From Pseudoscleropodium purum (Eukaryota; Streptophyta; Bryopsida; Hypnales; Brachytheciaceae), in contig OZ017795.1 in the NCBI GenBank assembly GCA_963969395.1, positions 21,433,063-21,497,062 of the forward strand: a stretch of 64,000 bases of DNA, given 5' to 3'. This document shows, in pieces, positions 23,156 to 35,521 of the stretch. Numbering within the stretch: the stretch's first letter is position 1; each line of letters opens with the position of its first letter. The notes below the pieces were generated by a model. That model was given only the letters and a program-made list of their open reading frames with translations. It ran no database searches and had not been told where the DNA came from. A program made the translations under genes and the position numbers.

Positions 23156-26100
23156 TTACAATGTTGTCAAGAGACTCCGACCTTTTCTTCCCGTGTATGA
23201 CTTGCTCTCTGTCTTCCGCGAGAGGATGGCAGACAAGGGCTCATTTGTCAGAGGGAAGTGCTTCTCCAGTTGCACTCCAGGCAACCAGTTTTGAAGTGCT
23301 GGTGCCCATGTGACAATTCGTCCTTCATTCCATTTGGCGAAGTCAAAGGGCGCACCTATATCTGTGAGGGAACCGAGCATTGCTCTCGCAATAGGAAGAG
23401 TCTTCAAATCCCTGCTTGGATCCTTGTCACCCCACCTGCACACACCCAATTAAATCAAACTGTTATACATTTTCTCGCATAAATCGCATTACGACGTGAT
23501 TGCATATACCATGATTTAGACACAATGCGTTGGACTCCGTTACAAAATCATTATATGATAAAAACATGGAAAAACAGTAAGATGACAGGCAATACAGCCC
23601 CAGAACGCTTATTCGTACAAGGTCTAACCTTCTGCGCAATTGCTAGAAGAAAGAAATCCAATCAGCTAACCTCGTAGTTATACGGATTTCATATCCATAG
23701 GGTTGGAAAAAGTTCATTTAAGAGCTTTTTACAAAATGTACCAATAGAAAAGAGTAATCGTACAATACATTTAATTAATGATGGAAATAGCTTTGGAAAA
23801 TTATTATAATTGACTATTAGCTTCCAGAGTGGACTTCTATTTTAGCCTGGGCACTCGCAGTTAACACAAACATGGAAAGAACAGCTATACTTAAAACCAT
23901 CAACGAAAGGTTTCAGAAATATACTTTGTAACTATACTCAGAAGAGGAGGAAAAGATGTCTCTTTCTTGATTTCAGCTTCCAATTCTAACAGCCAGACAA
24001 TAAGCGTAGTTATCGCAGCCCCTACTGACATCCTGGTAACACAAAAACGAGTCGTTCAGTTATGAGGTCAAAGAGATGATCATACAAGTGTAAACAAGCA
24101 AATCCACGCTAACCAGAAATTTGTTACGCTCAAAAAGTAGGAGACTTTCTTAAACCACCCTAAGCGGCCAAAAGCGGTCACTTCCATATCTCCTAGGAAT
24201 TCAAATAAGTCAATAAGAAAGCTTCAAGAAAGATAAAAATGTATTAATAGAAAGAAGAAAGCATAACCTACATTTTCGAACAACAGAAATATGTTTTCAA
24301 AGTTACTATAATCGACTATTAGCTTCCAAAGTGGCGGACTTCGTAGTTTTACTTTAGGCACTTGAGGTTTACCGAAATTTAAATTTCAGTGCATAGGATT
24401 GTAGTTAACAGCGAGGTAATTTTTACATATCGTGTCAGATAAAAAGCTCACTTTCAAAGCCCACTATGTTAGAAAAATTGACAAACAAGAGAAGCAATAG
24501 CAGTTGCAGAAAGTTCAAAATGACCTGTGCACATCAATCGACCACATCAAGTCCGAGCGGGAGAAAGCTTCGGCAAACACCCCACGCTGTCGTGCTTCAG
24601 CAAAGACTCGGCAAGCTCTCTGTCGTTGTCCAAGGCACCAAAGGGCTTCCAACAAAGCATTATAGAACGTCAAGTTACTGCCCACCCCATCTACTTTGAG
24701 GCCATCCAAGGCGTACTCCACCCTTTGCCAGTTTGTACCCTCGTCCATCTCACCCTTAAAAATGCCACCCACCACTCCATATATACTTGGCATGATTGGC
24801 TCGAGCATTTCCTCCACGACTTTGCTAGCATCTTCCCATCTGAAAAGCAAACAGATTCGAGAAAATTAAGACTCCAGCAAACTGAGACTCAGAAAACCAA
24901 TGTTACTACAGTGAGACCAATATATGCATATCTTCCAGGTCAATCCGATTAGAACGCTCAAAACGAAAAAAAATTGAATAACAACAAACAAAATACCTGT
25001 TCCGGCGAGCACAGACAGACAGCATGAGGCAATAGGCATCGACGCTGGGCACTCCACCCCCAACTTTCAGATCCAAGAATTGAGCTTTGGCTTCATCAAA
25101 CAGTCCTGCTGCGCAATAGACACCCATCAAAGCTTCATAAGTGAGTCTATTGGGTGGACACCGAGCCTCTTCCATATCTCGACTCACTTCGATGGCGTCG
25201 TCGAAAAGACCTCCACGACCGAATGCTTCAATGAGTGAATTGTATGTGGATACATCTGCTGGAAGGCCTGCATCGCTCATGGTTAAATAAGCACTTCCAG
25301 CTTCACAATACAGACCACCACCTGTACAGACAGTGAAAGAATATGAGGGACAAAACTCACAGCCATACCCAAAGGAAGCAATCCCTCGACTAACAACCAT
25401 CCTTCCACCTAGTGACTGAAAAATTATTACTGCGATGTGAATGGAAAATCCTCCATAGTATGCTTCCGAGATGTCATGAAAGAAATGAGCTAAAAGAGTT
25501 GAGCATGTCCAAGAAGGATAACGGTTGTAGGACCTGCAAAGGCCCCAATCAAGGCATTGTAGGTATCCTGGTCAATTTCGCATCCACTCTCCTTTAAGCT
25601 ATTGAATGCGCTAGTGGTGTCGGAATAAAGAGCAGCATTTCCGTAAGCTGCAATCAGACCTGTGCAGACACAAGAACCCGACCAACATTGGTCAGACCGT
25701 ATTCATACATGATATATCCTGATACATGACATAACACTAGATGCATCGAACCCAATTGCTTACCAGTAAAACCATCTGAAGTGGGTGTGACATTGCTTTG
25801 AAGCATGTGCCGGTGTATTTTAGTAGCCGCCTTGTGAAGTCCCCCTTTGCCACAAGAATAAAGCAGGCCAGCATAAGTTGACATATCTGGCTCCAGCCCA
25901 CCATCCTGCAATGAACCCAATATCAATAATAAGGTATTCGAATAGAAAAAACCAGTTGGGATGAGCTCCAACGTCGGTGCTCTACTCCACCCTAACCAGC
26001 GCTGTAAACTAACTGGAACAAAAGGGGAAACAATCAACTATTTCGTCCCAAGGGGTGAGTTCCCACTGAGAATTCCAATATCATGATATCCTAGCCCACA

Positions 26101-28272
26101 CGGTGGACATCTACAGTAAGAGAAGGAAATAGACATCACAACTAGAGAAAACGATGGAAGAGTGCTTACAAGCAAGTCCCAGAATAGGTTGATTGATTCT
26201 TGGAAATATCCTCCTTGCCCAAAAACATGAATGAGTGTGTTGTAGGTGGTGATATCAGGCTCAGTACCCCTCGATTTCATGTCCGTGAACAGAGCTCGCA
26301 CTTCATCATAACAACCATGCTTACCGTACGCCTCCAGAAGTGAACTAAACGTGACCACATTTGGGCTGCATCCAGCATCCTGCATTTGCCTAAACACTTT
26401 GGCAGCTGCTCGATACTTGCCAGCCCTTCCATAAGCGTCAATCAAAATGTTATAGGCCACTACGTCAGGGGCGTTTCCGGCCTTCTCCATTTCTCTTAAC
26501 AAATCTGCAGCGCCTTCATGCTGGCCTGCCTGCCCATACGTATCCACCAGAGCGTTGTACGTGACAGTGTCTGGAACCACACCTGCCTCGTTCATGGTCC
26601 GAAATATCATGCCAGCTTCCTCCACAAGAGCCCGGCTGCCAAACGTACATAAAATGCACTACTCAGAACCATAATTGGGCACATCAATTCCAAGTCTGTC
26701 ACCTATAAACAAGGATTTCAGTACACTTAGATTGTTCCAGAATTTTTAGACAATATCATAAAGAAATCTTCGCAATGATTCACAGGGAAGTCTCCAGATT
26801 GCTAGGGTGATCATACACAGGCCCCCATATGATCATTGTGACCATAGGAAGACGTCCATATGCAAAATGAGGAAAAAATTGTTTTTACACGCTTTTTACA
26901 TGCTGTTTCTAAATGCTGTCTAAAACAACCGGAAACAGTCTGATTTTACTAAAAATCTGTTCATGCCACCCACCCACCCAGAAATCCTCTATGAAAACAC
27001 ACAAAATAGAGTCCTCAGTATTTACTTAGAATATTTTGCAAATTCAGGTACTCGACATGTTAAGCATTGAAAGACACCAACCTGCTGCAGGCGCTTAGGA
27101 GCGTATTGTAGGTTATAATGTCAGGCTGAATACCCTCATGTCGCATTTGAGCAAACAGTCCTAGAAGACCCTCCCACTCCAAACCCCCTTTTGCACAAGC
27201 ATTAATCACAGTATTGTACGTTATTAAATTCGGTGTCACTTTCTCTCGTTTCATCCGAGTCAACAAATGAAGAGATGCTTCGTGTTGGCCGTTGCGTCCA
27301 TACGCATTAATCAGAGCTGTGAATGAGTACACATTCCATTCCACATCATTCAGTGGCATGTCTTCAAATAATTCGGAGGCCTTGTCCAGCATTCCTTCCC
27401 GTCCCATAATTCCTGTCAGACCCCAATCGGGAAAACTGTCCAATTCAATTGGTTTTGCAACAGAGAAGAACACATATCTGCATTTGCAACCGTTACATTT
27501 ACACAAACTGTAAAATTCTCGATCTACCACCATGCAAGTCTCTTTCTATGCAAGTCTCTCTAGACTTTCTCTTTCCATTTCTGGGCATCAGCACTGATAT
27601 TCCAGAAACCAAAAGCTTCAAACGGAGAGCTCAGATGCCTGGACCATTATAATTACACATACTGCAAAATTCACGATCTCTCACCATGCAAGTCTCTCTC
27701 TAGACTTTCTCTTTCCATTTTCTGCACTGATTTTCCAGATCCAAAAGCTTCAAAATGGAGAGTGATGCCAGGACCTTACCAATCATGATTGTGTAAACGT
27801 GCTCATTGGGCTTACACCACTGATGTCGCTGCATGTACTTGAACAACCGCAACGCCTTCTGCCAATCACTCCGCTGCGCAAATTCCCTGAAAATGAGAGA
27901 AAACTCGTGCATCGTGAGCTTGTTCTTAAACCCTTCCATGGTTCTGGCAATGCTTCCGCGCGGTGCGAGCGAGGTGAGGTTGTTGATGGCGTTCTCCACG
28001 TCGTAGCTGTACTTGCCCTTCACCATATCCGGATTCTCCAGGGCGGCAGCAACGGCCACATGCTGCGCTTGGCGACTGAGCGCCCTCCGGGGTCCTCTTG
28101 AAGAGGAAGCCTGCGCCACTTCCATGACGAATTTGGTCGATGCCCGGCGCGTATGCCACCCCAGGTGGGTACGGCATGACAGCAGAGAGCTTGAGAGCTT
28201 CTCGCATAGTGGCGAGAGTGGTTGCAGCGCGTCGCTCAACACGTATCCTGCAATGCACTGGTTTGCCGCCAT
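23156..28272 (-). CDS. PTAC2: PTAC2, plastid transcriptionally active chromosome PPR-SMR protein, nine exons
   Basis: Exons on the minus strand: 28272-27780, 27412-27082, 26635-26170, 25905-25764, 25659-25534, 25321-24997, 24839-24525, 24032-23925, 23435-23156. All junctions are GT-AG and keep frame, giving 861 aa, essentially the length of Arabidopsis PTAC2. Residues 1 to about 80 look like a plastid transit peptide: Ser/Arg-rich with few acidic residues. Then come KGKYSYDVENAINNL, LRLFKYMQRHQWCKPNEHVY and a long run of PPR repeats (about 120-725, e.g. YGRNGQHEASLHLLTRMK, CAKGGLEWEGLLGLFAQM). A C-terminal SMR-like domain (about 725-835) shows IDVHRM and a VTKWGDKD loop in place of the usual TGWG. 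PTAC2 works in the plastid nucleoid with the bacterial-type RNA polymerase and is needed for plastid gene expression. The splice model is inferred from sequence only. Confidence 0.95.
27492..27775. repeat. Tandem duplication (~150 bp) in PTAC2 intron 1
   Basis: About 27494-27650 and 27643-27775 are two copies of the same stretch. Both carry 'accatgcaagtctct', 'tagactttctctttccatt', 'ccaaaagcttcaaa' and 'gatgccwggacc'. The second copy ends at the exon 1 donor region, so the duplicated unit was taken from the exon edge. The first copy has an extra internal 16-bp repeat ('ctatgcaagtctct'). Confidence 0.75.
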
Positions 28273-28273
28273 T

Positions 28274-28297
28274 ACCCTAAACCCTAAACCCTCTCTG
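28274..28297 (-). promoter_or_regulatory. Telo-box repeat immediately upstream of the PTAC2 ATG
   Basis: Plus strand accctaaaccctaaaccct, so the minus-strand leader reads agggtttagggtttagggt just 1-2 bases before the ATG. AAACCCTAA telo-boxes are common in 5' regions of plant genes for translation and organelle biogenesis and bind Myb-like telobox factors. A second AAACCCTAAAACCCT lies at about 28726-28740. Confidence 0.7.
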
Positions 28298-29113
28298 AAC
28301 AATTGAACCCAACTGGAATCATCAACGTTATTCTCTACACCGTCTTATCATTCAAAAGCCCAACAACGTCCTCCCTCACCATAACCTCACTTCGCCAGAC
28401 AATCTCTCCCGTGAATTGCAACAGACACTCACAACCTCTCGCAGTCTCCACGACCTCACGAAAATTCCACGACGCAACCCTTTCAATTGTTTTAATTCCA
28501 ATTAAGCGAACGCTCTCCGAATTTCAGCTCACAATCACAGTCGCAGTCGCCACGACCACTCAAAACCCCATAAAAAAATAGAAAAGCTTCGACGCAACCA
28601 CCTCAAATTGTAACAGAACGTCCCACGTAGACCATGAGACACACCATAACGCTACAAATTACAATCCTACTGCGAGAAATCAATAGACGGAGTAAACCCC
28701 AGTCACACGCAAAATCCATAACTCCAAACCCTAAAACCCTGGAGAACTGGATAAGGCTGGCCCAGTGCTCCACAAACCATTCACGGCGAACCCTGATACC
28801 CGGATGAACTAAACTTCAACTTTCGACATGCTCTGACTTCCGATTTCAATTGCAAGCACGACGCAGTGGACAATCAGGAGTACGTGATTTTGTACTGTAT
28901 TACTTCCTATGAATTTTTTGTAGGGACTGAGTGCGCAGCATTCATGGCGAAGATATTCAAATGACCTGAAACCCCAATATTTCGACCGATTCACATGTTT
29001 TGTCATTCCACTTCAATTGCACAAGGACGCAGAGGCGAATCCGAAGCACATATTTGTATTGCTTTCTTTAAATTTTTTATACAAACGGAGTATTCGTCGC
29101 TTCGCGGACGCCG
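28298..29113. other. Spacer between PTAC2 and the esterase gene
   Basis: About 815 bp that must contain the PTAC2 promoter and leader and the 3' end of the esterase transcript. A second telo-box-like motif lies near 28730. A 92-codon frame at 28303-28581 (+) has no recognised motif and is not called. Confidence 0.4.
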
Positions 29114-31408
29114 TCAGGGGCTTAGAGTTTGAGAGAGAGGACAAACGGCATTAAGCAGGATATGTACGAGCATGAGATCCACAAAGTACTGGTGCCCGAT
29201 TTGCGGGCTCCGCCACGCTTCTTTCGGTGGTCGCCACGGCCACGGCGACTTCGCAGGCTCTCTACCGTAATGCACTCCATCGGTATGATTCAAATCGTAA
29301 TGCCACGGGAATGTCAAGTCGAACGCGTCCACCACTTTCAAGCGCTCGATGATCGCCTCCTTCTGCATCTTCTCCACAAATATTCTATTGTAGATTTCCA
29401 TTTTGTGAGGGTTAGGGAGGCCGTCTCGCGCATGACCGGCGTCGCTTTTGCTGTACCCGGCGCTCGTGATCGTGGTCCTGTAAACTACGGCGGGGTTCGT
29501 TTTCTGCCATATTGAATTCCAGAAATGAACGGCGTAATCCACTCCTTCTGCAAACTCTCTCGCAGTTTGATAGAAATGCGCGTCGTGGAGGCCGGAGTTC
29601 ATCACCATTGTGTCCGGGAATTGTGTCTCGTTCCAGAACGAGACCAGAAGCTCCCGGTAGGATTCGCTTTGCAAGCTCGATAGTCCATTGAGGTTTCCCA
29701 GCTCCTCCGCATGGCCGTTGAAGATCTTCGTGATGGTGACGGACTGGCTTGCGTTTCCAGGACGCGCGAATGTCCCATTGAACCATCGGCGCATGCGGAA
29801 AACGTCTTCGAGAGGAAATCCTAAAACGAAGTTGAGCAAGTTTCGGACCGTGTCTTCGTTGTTGGAGTCGCCCCAGAAGAACAACCACCGGTTGTTCAAA
29901 CACTCCCACGCTTCCTCCGTGGTGAAGATCTTGAACTTGCAATGCGCGGAATACGTCCATCCGTTGCTCTCCAGCAAGCCGACTTTCCCTTCGCACCAGG
30001 CCGAGTCGCAGTCTTCATCTGGAGGAATGCAAACAAACCTCCCGTCGTCGCGAATCTCGCACGAATCGTTCCAGGTATGGCGATTCCACCGCCCACTCCA
30101 CGCTTTCAATCCGAAATCGCCTTCTCCGCATCTTGCCAATGCAACCCTGAATTGTTCTCCCTGATCTGGAACCCGAAAATCAATCTCGACTGTGAGGATG
30201 TCTTCCAGACGCGACCAGGCGGTGCAGTTCCAGGCGTCTAAGGCGTGAAAATTCGCAAACAGGAGCACTACTTTGAAAAGAAAAATTCCTGCATACTGTG
30301 AGTCGACCATTATTTGGACGCCATAGCTGCCGTCTTGGTGGTCGAGGATGGGCGGCCGGGCCTTCCAGTGGGATCCAGAGAGGTCTGTTTCAAAGAAGTC
30401 GCCGCCTGCACAGCGTCTTCGACCGCTGGATTCGTAGGAGACGACCAGAATTTCATGGATTTGTCCTGTTTGGAGTTGAATGGGCTTCCCATTCTCCGGT
30501 TTCGGAAGGCCGAAGACTTCCGCGGTGAACGTTGGTTGTTGGTAACATGGCAAAGTGAGATTCTCGCTTTCTTGTTGAAGCAATCTCAAGCTTTCGTTTG
30601 GTAGCGTTGGGTACAGCAATGGCCAAGAGTCGGTCCTGATCTTCAACTCTGGTACACTGCTTTCCTGCAACGTGTGCAAGGTAAAGGATACTCTTTTCGT
30701 CACTTTCACTATATGTAGGAGTCAGTGTGCTTTCATTGAGATGTCACTCAATAGAGCTCACTGGAGAGCTCACTCTGCTATAAGAGCAAACTCTCTTTAG
30801 TACAAATTGCTTTATCAGTTAGTGTATGATAATTTCTTGTGCAATCATTGAAAGTGGGTGGTTGTAGACCACTATTGAAGAGCAAAGTAGACAATCCCAT
30901 TTCCAAAGATCAGTGGCCACAGACAGTTAACCAAGTCATGGTTACATCCATCTTGCTAGTTGAATGTCAACCGAGTATGTTGGAAGGAAAAAGAGTTGTT
31001 GGTAAAAGGGGCAGTCAACAGGAGGCTGTATCATGTCCCTAATGGTTTTGGTATCGTTGACCTTATCCAAAATTGTGTATTTGTCTGCAATCTTGGACAG
31101 GATTAGGACTACTCTTGCAGCTTGCGATGCATCCAGGAGGTAAATCATTCTACCTATTCAAGACTGTATATGAGATCAGGGTCTGCAAGTGTAGGACTTA
31201 CTTGCGACGCTTGTGATGATGAAGAATCAGTGGATGTTGGTAGGGAGACCACTAGGCCAGGTTGCAAACTGGCCATGTAGTCTTGCAGAAACACGTTGCG
31301 ACTGCACGCAATGGCCGTTTTGTAGCCCAGGAACAGCATAGTGACGATGAAGCCTACTTTGAAAGCTGCTCCCACCAGTACGCCCTTGTCTAGCAGCTTC
31401 GTCTTCAT
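29114..31408 (-). CDS. Type II membrane filamin-like + SGNH/PC-esterase protein (NXPE-like), two exons
   Basis: Exons 31408-31202 and 30664-29114, joined by CAA|GTAAGT and TTGCAG|GAAAG at a codon boundary, give 585 aa. Start chosen at MKTKLLDKG because it places a signal-anchor (GVLVGAAFKVGFIVTMLFLGY, about residues 9-29) right at the N-terminus; a longer frame upstream contains a likely leader acceptor. Residues about 105-205 resemble a filamin/Ig-like fold (SGSHWKARPPILDHQDGSY, then VQIMVDSQYAGIF). Residues about 320-570 form a PC-esterase-type SGNH domain with a GDS block (FFWGDSNNED, Ser336), the MNSGLHDAHF block (about 425-433) and a DGVHYG block (Asp531, His534). Family members O-acetylate or de-acetylate glycans in Golgi or wall, so a Golgi-lumen or secreted catalytic domain is inferred. 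Substrate unknown. Confidence 0.82.
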
Positions 31409-31640
31409 CCTTGTCACTGGAGGGTCTACACAGCACCGCAAATTAGTGTCGTTATACTTGTCCAAGCAAGACTCCTTCCTGCGATTATAGAAAAAAAAGT
31501 CCAGATTGCGCATAGAATAATTTATTTGCGTCAATGTAATACTGATATGTGAAACCTTACAATCTTACACTCATACTGTGAACTTGAGGGCTTACTCAGG
31601 TGTACTGTACAAAGTAATGTGTCTTTATTCTTTCCCCAGG
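31409..31640 (-). promoter_or_regulatory. Probable 5' leader of the esterase gene
   Basis: On the minus strand a pyrimidine-rich TTTTTTTTCTATAATCGCAG| acceptor lies just upstream of GAAGGAGTCTTG (near 31480), suggesting a leader intron. The upstream exon was not resolved. The stretch overlaps the first unit of a tandem duplication. Confidence 0.4.
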
Positions 31641-31830
31641 AGCCGAGCAAGACTCCTTCCTATGTCCACAAGAAAGGACTAGGATGTCCACTGAAATTTG
31701 TAATGTATGCCGGGAGTATGATTTTGTTTCCAAGTAGAACTGATGTGTGAGACTTTATAATCTTACTTGGAGACTATCAGCTTAAATTCTAGTCTGTCTC
31801 TTGTGTTGTAAGGAGGAGTTGCATGTGTTG
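31441..31830. repeat. Tandem duplication (~180-198 bp) upstream of the esterase gene
   Basis: agcaagactccttcct occurs exactly at 31465-31480 and 31646-31661. 'actgatrtgtgara...atcttac' recurs at about 31543 and 31741. The two units are diverged between these anchors. One contains the candidate leader acceptor, so the duplication may have copied leader sequence. Confidence 0.6.
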
Positions 31831-32463
31831 TTCTGCAAAGGTACGCAATGTCCAATTTTGTTTACAGATGGAAACGAGCTATCATGCTTTCAGTGAATTC
31901 AGACTTTTGTTTTCTTACAGTCAAGTTTAGGTGCATCATGATGCACTTGTGGGTACGAATTTTTTGAGTTGGTGAGATAAGCAGTTGTTTGTGGGCCAAA
32001 TATTAAACAGGCTGCGAGGGGATCAGTCATGACGGATGCATGTGAAATCATGAAGGAAAGGAATCACACCAGTTGGCCTTCGTAACCAGACAACTCAAAC
32101 AGACATCAGCAATTGTATGTGTTTGTATGTTTTCATGTGGTGTAGATTAAACTTGCAACTTGGATCTTTTGAGGAGAGAATCCATTTTAATCTTATCATA
32201 AATATAATTGATTATGACACTCGGTGATACAATTATGTGTTTGAATGTCCAATGCATGGCAAGTTGTGGGCATTGGAAGAACTTTGGCAACTTAACCCTA
32301 ATACTGTGTCAAGGACACAAAGTGTTCTATGGATGACTTTTGTTGGAAATAGAGAATGCTCCTATTGGTCCAAAGATTGAATCATTTTTGAGTGAGTACC
32401 TATTACTAAGGTAGTGTCCTTCTAGGATTATTATTGCATATTTCCCCTTTTTTTTTTTATCTC
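31831..32463. other. Intergenic DNA, nothing recognised
   Basis: Falls off from moderate to AT-rich composition; likely includes distal promoter of the esterase gene. No specific motif supported. Confidence 0.35.
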
Positions 32464-32705
32464 ATACTAGTGTACCCCATGCCGTTGCCATGATCAAAAC
32501 AAAAGAAAAAATAATTTTCTTATTTTTTTAATTCATAAAAACTTCAAAATTCAATAACTTTCACATCCTAGGGTAGAATGCGACAAAACCAAACTTAAGC
32601 ACCCTTCCTTGCCAAGGGCTACCAAACATGTAAACGGGAGATGCATAGTCTAGGAGATCTCAACATAACAAACAAACAAACAAAACAAATAGCCTAATTT
32701 AACAA
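32464..32705 (+). repeat. Dispersed single copy of the ~260-bp repeat
   Basis: Matches units at 341-1345 in order: ctagtgtacccc, gttgccatgatcaaa, aattcataaaaactt, aagggct, ggagatctcaacataacaaac. It is a single unit, about 31 kb from the array. Confidence 0.75.
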
Positions 32706-33589
32706 GAGGATGTACATTTCAAATTTCTCCCTAAACTATTTTATATTGCAGTAGATGTAAATTTCATAAATGGAAATTTTATTCATTTGACTTTCATATG
32801 AAGTCTAGTATTTCTATGAAGGATGGAATTTTTGGAAAAGATGATATTTTAGAGGGTGATTTAGGCTTCTATTTTTTTCTACATCTAGACTTTTGGTAAA
32901 AATAAATAGGAGGTGCATATGAAATCTTCATCTTGAGTAGTATTGATATTCTTTCACTAAAAGTCATATGAACTTCATAGGAAAAGGACAAGGGGCTTTT
33001 TTCTTTATGAACTTTGTATGACAATGAGAAAAAGACTTCTCAATGACAATCCAAAGCACCCATGACCTCAAATGTTTTCTTCTCAAAAGTTTTTGAAACA
33101 AAATATAAATGCTTTGATTATTTTTTGTACAACTCTTTAAATGCAAATAATCTTTCTACCCATTCAAAAGAGTCTTGCATTCCATTTCAATTAACCACCT
33201 TACTTTCAAAATAAATGAAAAAGCATAATTTTAGAGATATATTCAAAGATGAATATGAATACAAATATTAGGATGAGTACATGTATGGATGTTGAATACA
33301 TATATGTAGTAGATACATATACATGTTTCATATTTTTTGACAATGTTGGAACATAAAAAAAAACATTAGAAGTAATTTAAGGTCCAAAAGAAGCCTTATA
33401 AGGGCTTGCAAGTAAAGGGTAATTGTTAAAATGTGCATAAGATGTGATAGATCAATAAAAAATGCACTTGGACATCAAGACATGAAACAAGATGCATCAA
33501 ACTTGGTATTGTTCTGAAGCTTAGTGAGTAGAGTGGAATGGCATGAGATTTTGATCATTATAATAAAGTAGAAGCAATGGAAGGCCATG
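32706..33589. other. AT-rich intergenic DNA, nothing recognised
   Basis: No supportable feature. Confidence 0.4.
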
Positions 33590-33745
33590 CGGACTAGTAC
33601 ATATGCAAAATCCACCACATGGACAAAGCTACCACCTAGGCAAACTTGCCACACGGACAAAGTTGTTGATTGGGTTTGAATCCATAATCTCACATGCACA
33701 TGAGAATATACAACTCTAACTATTGCACTAAGGTTGGAGCTTTAA
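33590..33745 (-). repeat. Possible SINE fragment (tRNA-like B box)
   Basis: On the minus strand GGATTCAAACCC resembles a pol III B box, and the adjoining text ('cctaggcaaacttgcc...cacgg') resembles the SINE-like segment at 36165-36330. The A box is not convincing. Confidence 0.35.
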
Positions 33746-35375
33746 GAATATAATTGGAGTTTATTTTTTTATCCACAATTAGTAGAAAATAGCATCAGAG
33801 TCAACAAAACCAACTAACATATTGTGCAAGGTTGCTAAAATATGAGTAGGGAGCGACAAGCAACAAGCAATGAGCATTGAACAATGACCGTTTTAAAAAA
33901 ATCTTATGAAAAATTTAAATTTTTTTACTATAAGATGCCTATATCTATGGTTTACGGTAAACATTAATGGCTATAAATGAGTCTAAAAAGGATGAATGGG
34001 GATGAATGGATTTTTGATGAATTTTATGTAGTTGACTTTGTTGGATGAAATATATTTGTTGTTTATTGCTTTGGATGATGAATGTATATTGAATGGGATT
34101 AAAAACTCAATTGTTTAAGATAAGGATTGATGTCCAAGTACCTTGAATTAAAAGTAAAGGAGTTGCTAAAAGACCCTCCCTTTATTTATTTGGGAGTTTA
34201 TTTAATCTCTAAATGCCTAAACAGGCTTTTTTTATAACATAGCTATTTTGGGCAAGCCAGTACTAATAGAAAAATGAATATTTGGTAACAAAAAATTTTG
34301 AGCATGTTTTCTCAAGGAATAGCTTTTAGGGACAATAATTTTCAAGACGTTCTAATTTGTGGAGAAAAAATTATTAGAAGATAAATACTTTAGCTTGCTC
34401 AAAGGGCAGCACGAGCACATTAATTAACACTAGGTCGAAAAGTTTATAAACTTAATTAAAGGCAGAGAGGCAGGGTTAAGAGCAGGGATCTTTGACAATT
34501 AGAAAATGGGTTTCCATTATTCTTGTTGGACTACCATTCTTGATTTCTTGGACCTAGCATTCATGGCTTTGGCAATTCTATCATCAACCATTGTACATTT
34601 CAAAGTCACAGTATAGGGAAGAGTTTAGCAGTTTAGGCTTTAGACACAACAGTCACTGATATTGTGAAGTTCAAGTTCATCCTTGTTAGTGACATCAAAA
34701 AAATAAAGAATTTTAGAAGGATGATTTTCTTGTTGATCAATCTTGATACATTGCTACAAAATCAAAGCCATGACACAATTTCTACTCAAAAAAATGTGTT
34801 GAAGTTCACAAAATTTATTGAAATTTACAAAACTCAAACACCTACCTTTCAATACAAGATGGCAAGACCCGGAGCCATCTCTTTGATCTGTGCTAATGGA
34901 TATCAATTCAATGACACAACTAAGATTTTACCAATCCCTACAATGGTAATCCACTGTACAAATTGAATTTCAAGCTTATATATATCCTATCTACCTACAT
35001 ACAATACTTATGACCGTCAAAATCCCAAACCTCATAACATCATCCTACACTTACTGTCACAAAATAAAAAAATTAAAGATCAAAATTAAAAGGTAGTTGT
35101 TCCAATGTGTTTGCTACATACATTCATTACACGTAAACAATGTACACACAAATCAAAATAAACACTCCAACATGACATAAACTTCATAATCGAGAGAAGA
35201 ATGCTTGAAAACGGATACAAGCGTTAAGGTTGTTAGTACCACAAAGAATGCTAATCATGCATAGCTCGAGAGTAGTGCTAAGGGAGTGGATGACAAAAAA
35301 GGGAAATTGAATTAGACACACTACATGAGTTATAAGTTTCAAGACAGTGGGGCAATAAAAGAATTAGGCAGTAGA
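33746..35375. other. AT-rich intergenic DNA, nothing recognised
   Basis: Contains a 100-codon frame at 34664-34966 (+) with no recognised motif; not called. No other feature supported. Confidence 0.35.
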
Positions 35376-35521
35376 GAAGGTGTCAAGGTCAATGTCATAA
35401 TACCGTAGGTGGTACCCATATTGGTGGATTGGTGGGTAGGCAAGAGAGAGGGTATCAAGGTTAACATCACAATATTTGTGGGTGGCATTTGGGTGGCGGA
35501 GAGGTGGTTTGGTGGAGAAGG
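35376..35521. repeat. Two ~73-bp tandem units
   Basis: 'gagaaggtgtcaaggtcaatgtcataata' at 35376 and 'gagagggtatcaaggttaacatcacaata' at 35449 start two units that continue with G-rich 'ggtggyattgggtgg' text. Confidence 0.6.
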
